Assembly: GCA_020721025.1 (NCBI GenBank)
Contig: DYNO01000196.1
Span: 1-5,703, forward strand
DNA length: 5,703 bases
DNA from: Thiomargarita sp.
GTDB lineage: Bacteria; Pseudomonadota; Gammaproteobacteria; Beggiatoales; Beggiatoaceae
Direction: 5' to 3'
The notes under the pieces are model-generated. The model was not told the DNA's origin. It was given only the letters and a program-made list of their open reading frames with translations, and ran no database searches. A program made the position numbers and the translations under genes. Position 1 is the first letter of the stretch; the number at the start of each line of letters is the position of its first letter. Of this stretch, positions 4,758-5,703 are shown piece after piece.

Positions 4758-5171
4758 ATGTTACAACCGAAGAAAACCAAATTTAGAAAGATGCACAAGG
4801 GTAAGAATCGGGGCTTGGCAAATCGCGGTAGCACCATCAGTTTTGGTGAATATGGTTTAAAAGCCACCGAACGCGGACAAATTACCTCACGGCAAATCGA
4901 AGCAGCCCGTCGTACCATCAGCCGTTACGTCAAACGCGGTGGTAAAATGTGGATTCGTGTCTTCCCCGATAAACCGATCACCCGTAAACCTTTAGAAGTG
5001 CGGATGGGTTCAGGAAAAGGGAACGTCGAATATTGGGTTGCCCTGATTCAGCCCGGTAAAGTATTGTATGAAGTTGAAGGCATTTCTGAAGCCGATGCGC
5101 GTGAAGCCTTCCGTTTGGCAGGGGCAAAACTCCCCGTACTCACCACTTTTGCGACGCGGACGATAATGTAA
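4758..5171 (+). CDS. rplP: 50S ribosomal protein L16
   Basis: L16 organises the tRNA-binding region of the 50S subunit near the A site and is a late assembly protein. The 137 residues (E. coli 136) start MLQPKKTKFRKMHKG and contain RQIEAARRTISRYVKRGGK (45-63), WIRVFPDKPIT (65-75), and RMGSGKGNVEYWVALIQPGK (82-101). Arg82 matches E. coli Arg81, the residue hydroxylated by the oxygenase YcfD (RoxA); whether this organism has that enzyme is unknown. The ribosome-binding site AGGGG (4744-4748) is inside the end of rpsC, nine bases before the ATG. The stop overlaps the rpmC start by one base (TAATG). Confidence 0.98.
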   Translation: MLQPKKTKFRKMHKGKNRGLANRGSTISFGEYGLKATERGQITSRQIEAARRTISRYVKRGGKMWIRVFPDKPITRKPLEVRMGSGKGNVEYWVALIQPGKVLYEVEGISEADAREAFRLAGAKLPVLTTFATRTIM

Positions 5172-5365
5172 TGACAGCCACAGAACTACGCCAAAAAACG
5201 CCTGAAGATTTACAAAAAGAATTACTGGACTTATTGCGTGAACAGTTTAACCTACGGATGCAAAAAGCCAGTCAGCAATTAGTGCAACTCTCTCGGATCA
5301 GCGCAGTGCGTCGAGATATTGCACGGGTCAAAACCGTATTGCGTGAAAAAGGTAAAAAGATATGA
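5171..5365 (+). CDS. rpmC: 50S ribosomal protein L29
   Basis: L29 is a small helical-hairpin protein next to L23 at the exit-tunnel rim. The 64 residues (E. coli 63) contain the family core ELLDLLREQFNLRMQKASQQL (17-37) and RRDIARVKTVLREK (47-60). The ATG overlaps the rplP stop in TAATG, and only a weak GCGGA (5156-5160) precedes it, so translation is probably coupled to rplP. The stop overlaps the rpsQ start by four bases (ATGA). Confidence 0.97.
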   Translation: MTATELRQKTPEDLQKELLDLLREQFNLRMQKASQQLVQLSRISAVRRDIARVKTVLREKGKKI

Positions 5366-5652
5366 GCGAAACAGCCGCCGCAACTGAAGCGCAACCAGAA
5401 AAAACCAGACGCACCTTGACCGGTCGTGTCACCAGTAACAAGATGCAAAAAACCATCACCGTGCTAGTTGAACGGATGGTGAAGCATCCAAAATATGGCA
5501 AATACACCAAGCGTTCTACTAAGTTTCATGTTCACGATGAAGAAAATAGCTGTCAGCCGGGGGATTTGGTATTAATTGAAGAATGCCGCCCGCTGTCCAA
5601 AACGAAAACGTGGACATTGCAGAAAATTGTAGAAAAAGCCCCAGTGGTTTGA
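5362..5652 (+). CDS. rpsQ: 30S ribosomal protein S17
   Basis: S17 is an OB-fold protein that binds 16S rRNA early in 30S assembly. The 96 residues include LTGRVTSNKMQKTITVLVER (19-38), KHPKYGKYTKRSTKFHVHDE (41-60) and IEECRPLSKTKTWTL (72-86), all family hallmarks. It is longer than E. coli S17 (84) mainly because of about 11 extra residues at the N terminus (SETAAATEAQPEK), low in complexity and likely disordered. No later Met before residue 28 could serve as a start, and AAAGG at 5348-5352 supports this one. It overlaps rpmC by four bases and is the last gene of the S10 operon, followed 14 bases later by a terminator-like hairpin. Confidence 0.97.
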   Translation: MSETAAATEAQPEKTRRTLTGRVTSNKMQKTITVLVERMVKHPKYGKYTKRSTKFHVHDEENSCQPGDLVLIEECRPLSKTKTWTLQKIVEKAPVV

Positions 5653-5666
5653 TTTTGAGTCTCAAG

Positions 5667-5703
5667 AAATCCCACGCTATTTTATTGATAGTGGTGGGAT
5701 TTT
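5667..5703 (+). terminator. Probable Rho-independent terminator after rpsQ (cut by window end)
   Basis: AAATCCCAC (5667-5675) pairs exactly with GTGGGATTT (5694-5702). Inside, CTAT (5677-5680) can pair with ATAG (5688-5691), leaving a small AT-rich loop. The descending arm ends in a T-run at 5700-5703 that continues to the window edge, so its full length is not visible. Position 14 bases after the rpsQ stop fits the end of the S10 operon, before where rplN (the spc operon) would be expected. The A-run on the left arm means it might also work on the opposite strand. Confidence 0.7.

Noticed and set aside
5655..5665. Short palindrome TTGAGTCTCAA before the terminator
   Set aside because: Only four pairs could form around a three-base loop; too small to support a function.

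Overview
This window is a near-complete bacterial S10 ribosomal-protein operon, all on the + strand. It opens with the last 29 codons of tuf (EF-Tu). Then come rpsJ (S10), rplC (L3), rplD (L4), rplW (L23), rplB (L2), rpsS (S19), rplV (L22), rpsC (S3), rplP (L16), rpmC (L29) and rpsQ (S17), followed by a probable Rho-independent terminator that runs into the window edge. Gene order and content match the classical E. coli S10 operon, with tuf upstream.

The proteins resemble E. coli homologues closely along their whole length, the gene order is proteobacterial, and G+C looks moderate by eye. This points to a gammaproteobacterium. The inverted repeat between rplB and rpsS, with its 'GTTCCCA...GCGTGGGAA' core, is of a kind I associate with repeat-rich sulfur-oxidising gammaproteobacteria such as Beggiatoa/Thiothrix relatives. 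That placement is a guess from memory, not a determination.

Layout: 1-92 tuf 3' end; 93-160 spacer with a 12-bp hairpin just before the rpsJ ribosome-binding site; 161-478 rpsJ; 479-565 spacer with a weak hairpin; 566-2214 rplC-rplD-rplW; 2215-2287 spacer with a strong hairpin overlapping a possible rplB ribosome-binding site; 2288-3115 rplB; 3116-3440 an unusually long 325-base gap; 3441-5652 rpsS-rplV-rpsC-rplP-rpmC-rpsQ, tightly packed with 1-nt and 4-nt overlaps at the end; 5653-5703 terminator.

The products assemble into both ribosomal subunits (S10, S19, S3, S17 in 30S; L3, L4, L23, L2, L22, L16, L29 in 50S). Most of the window is ordinary housekeeping DNA. The unusual part is the gap between rplB and rpsS, normally a tight junction. 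It holds a near-perfect inverted repeat with 49-base arms, probably a non-autonomous mobile or palindromic repeat element, which splits the operon into two blocks without breaking a gene. Secondary points of interest are two hairpins with equal-sized loops sharing ATGGCA upstream of rpsJ and rplB, and a few substitutions at normally conserved ribosomal-protein positions. I found no evidence of an undescribed multi-gene system here.
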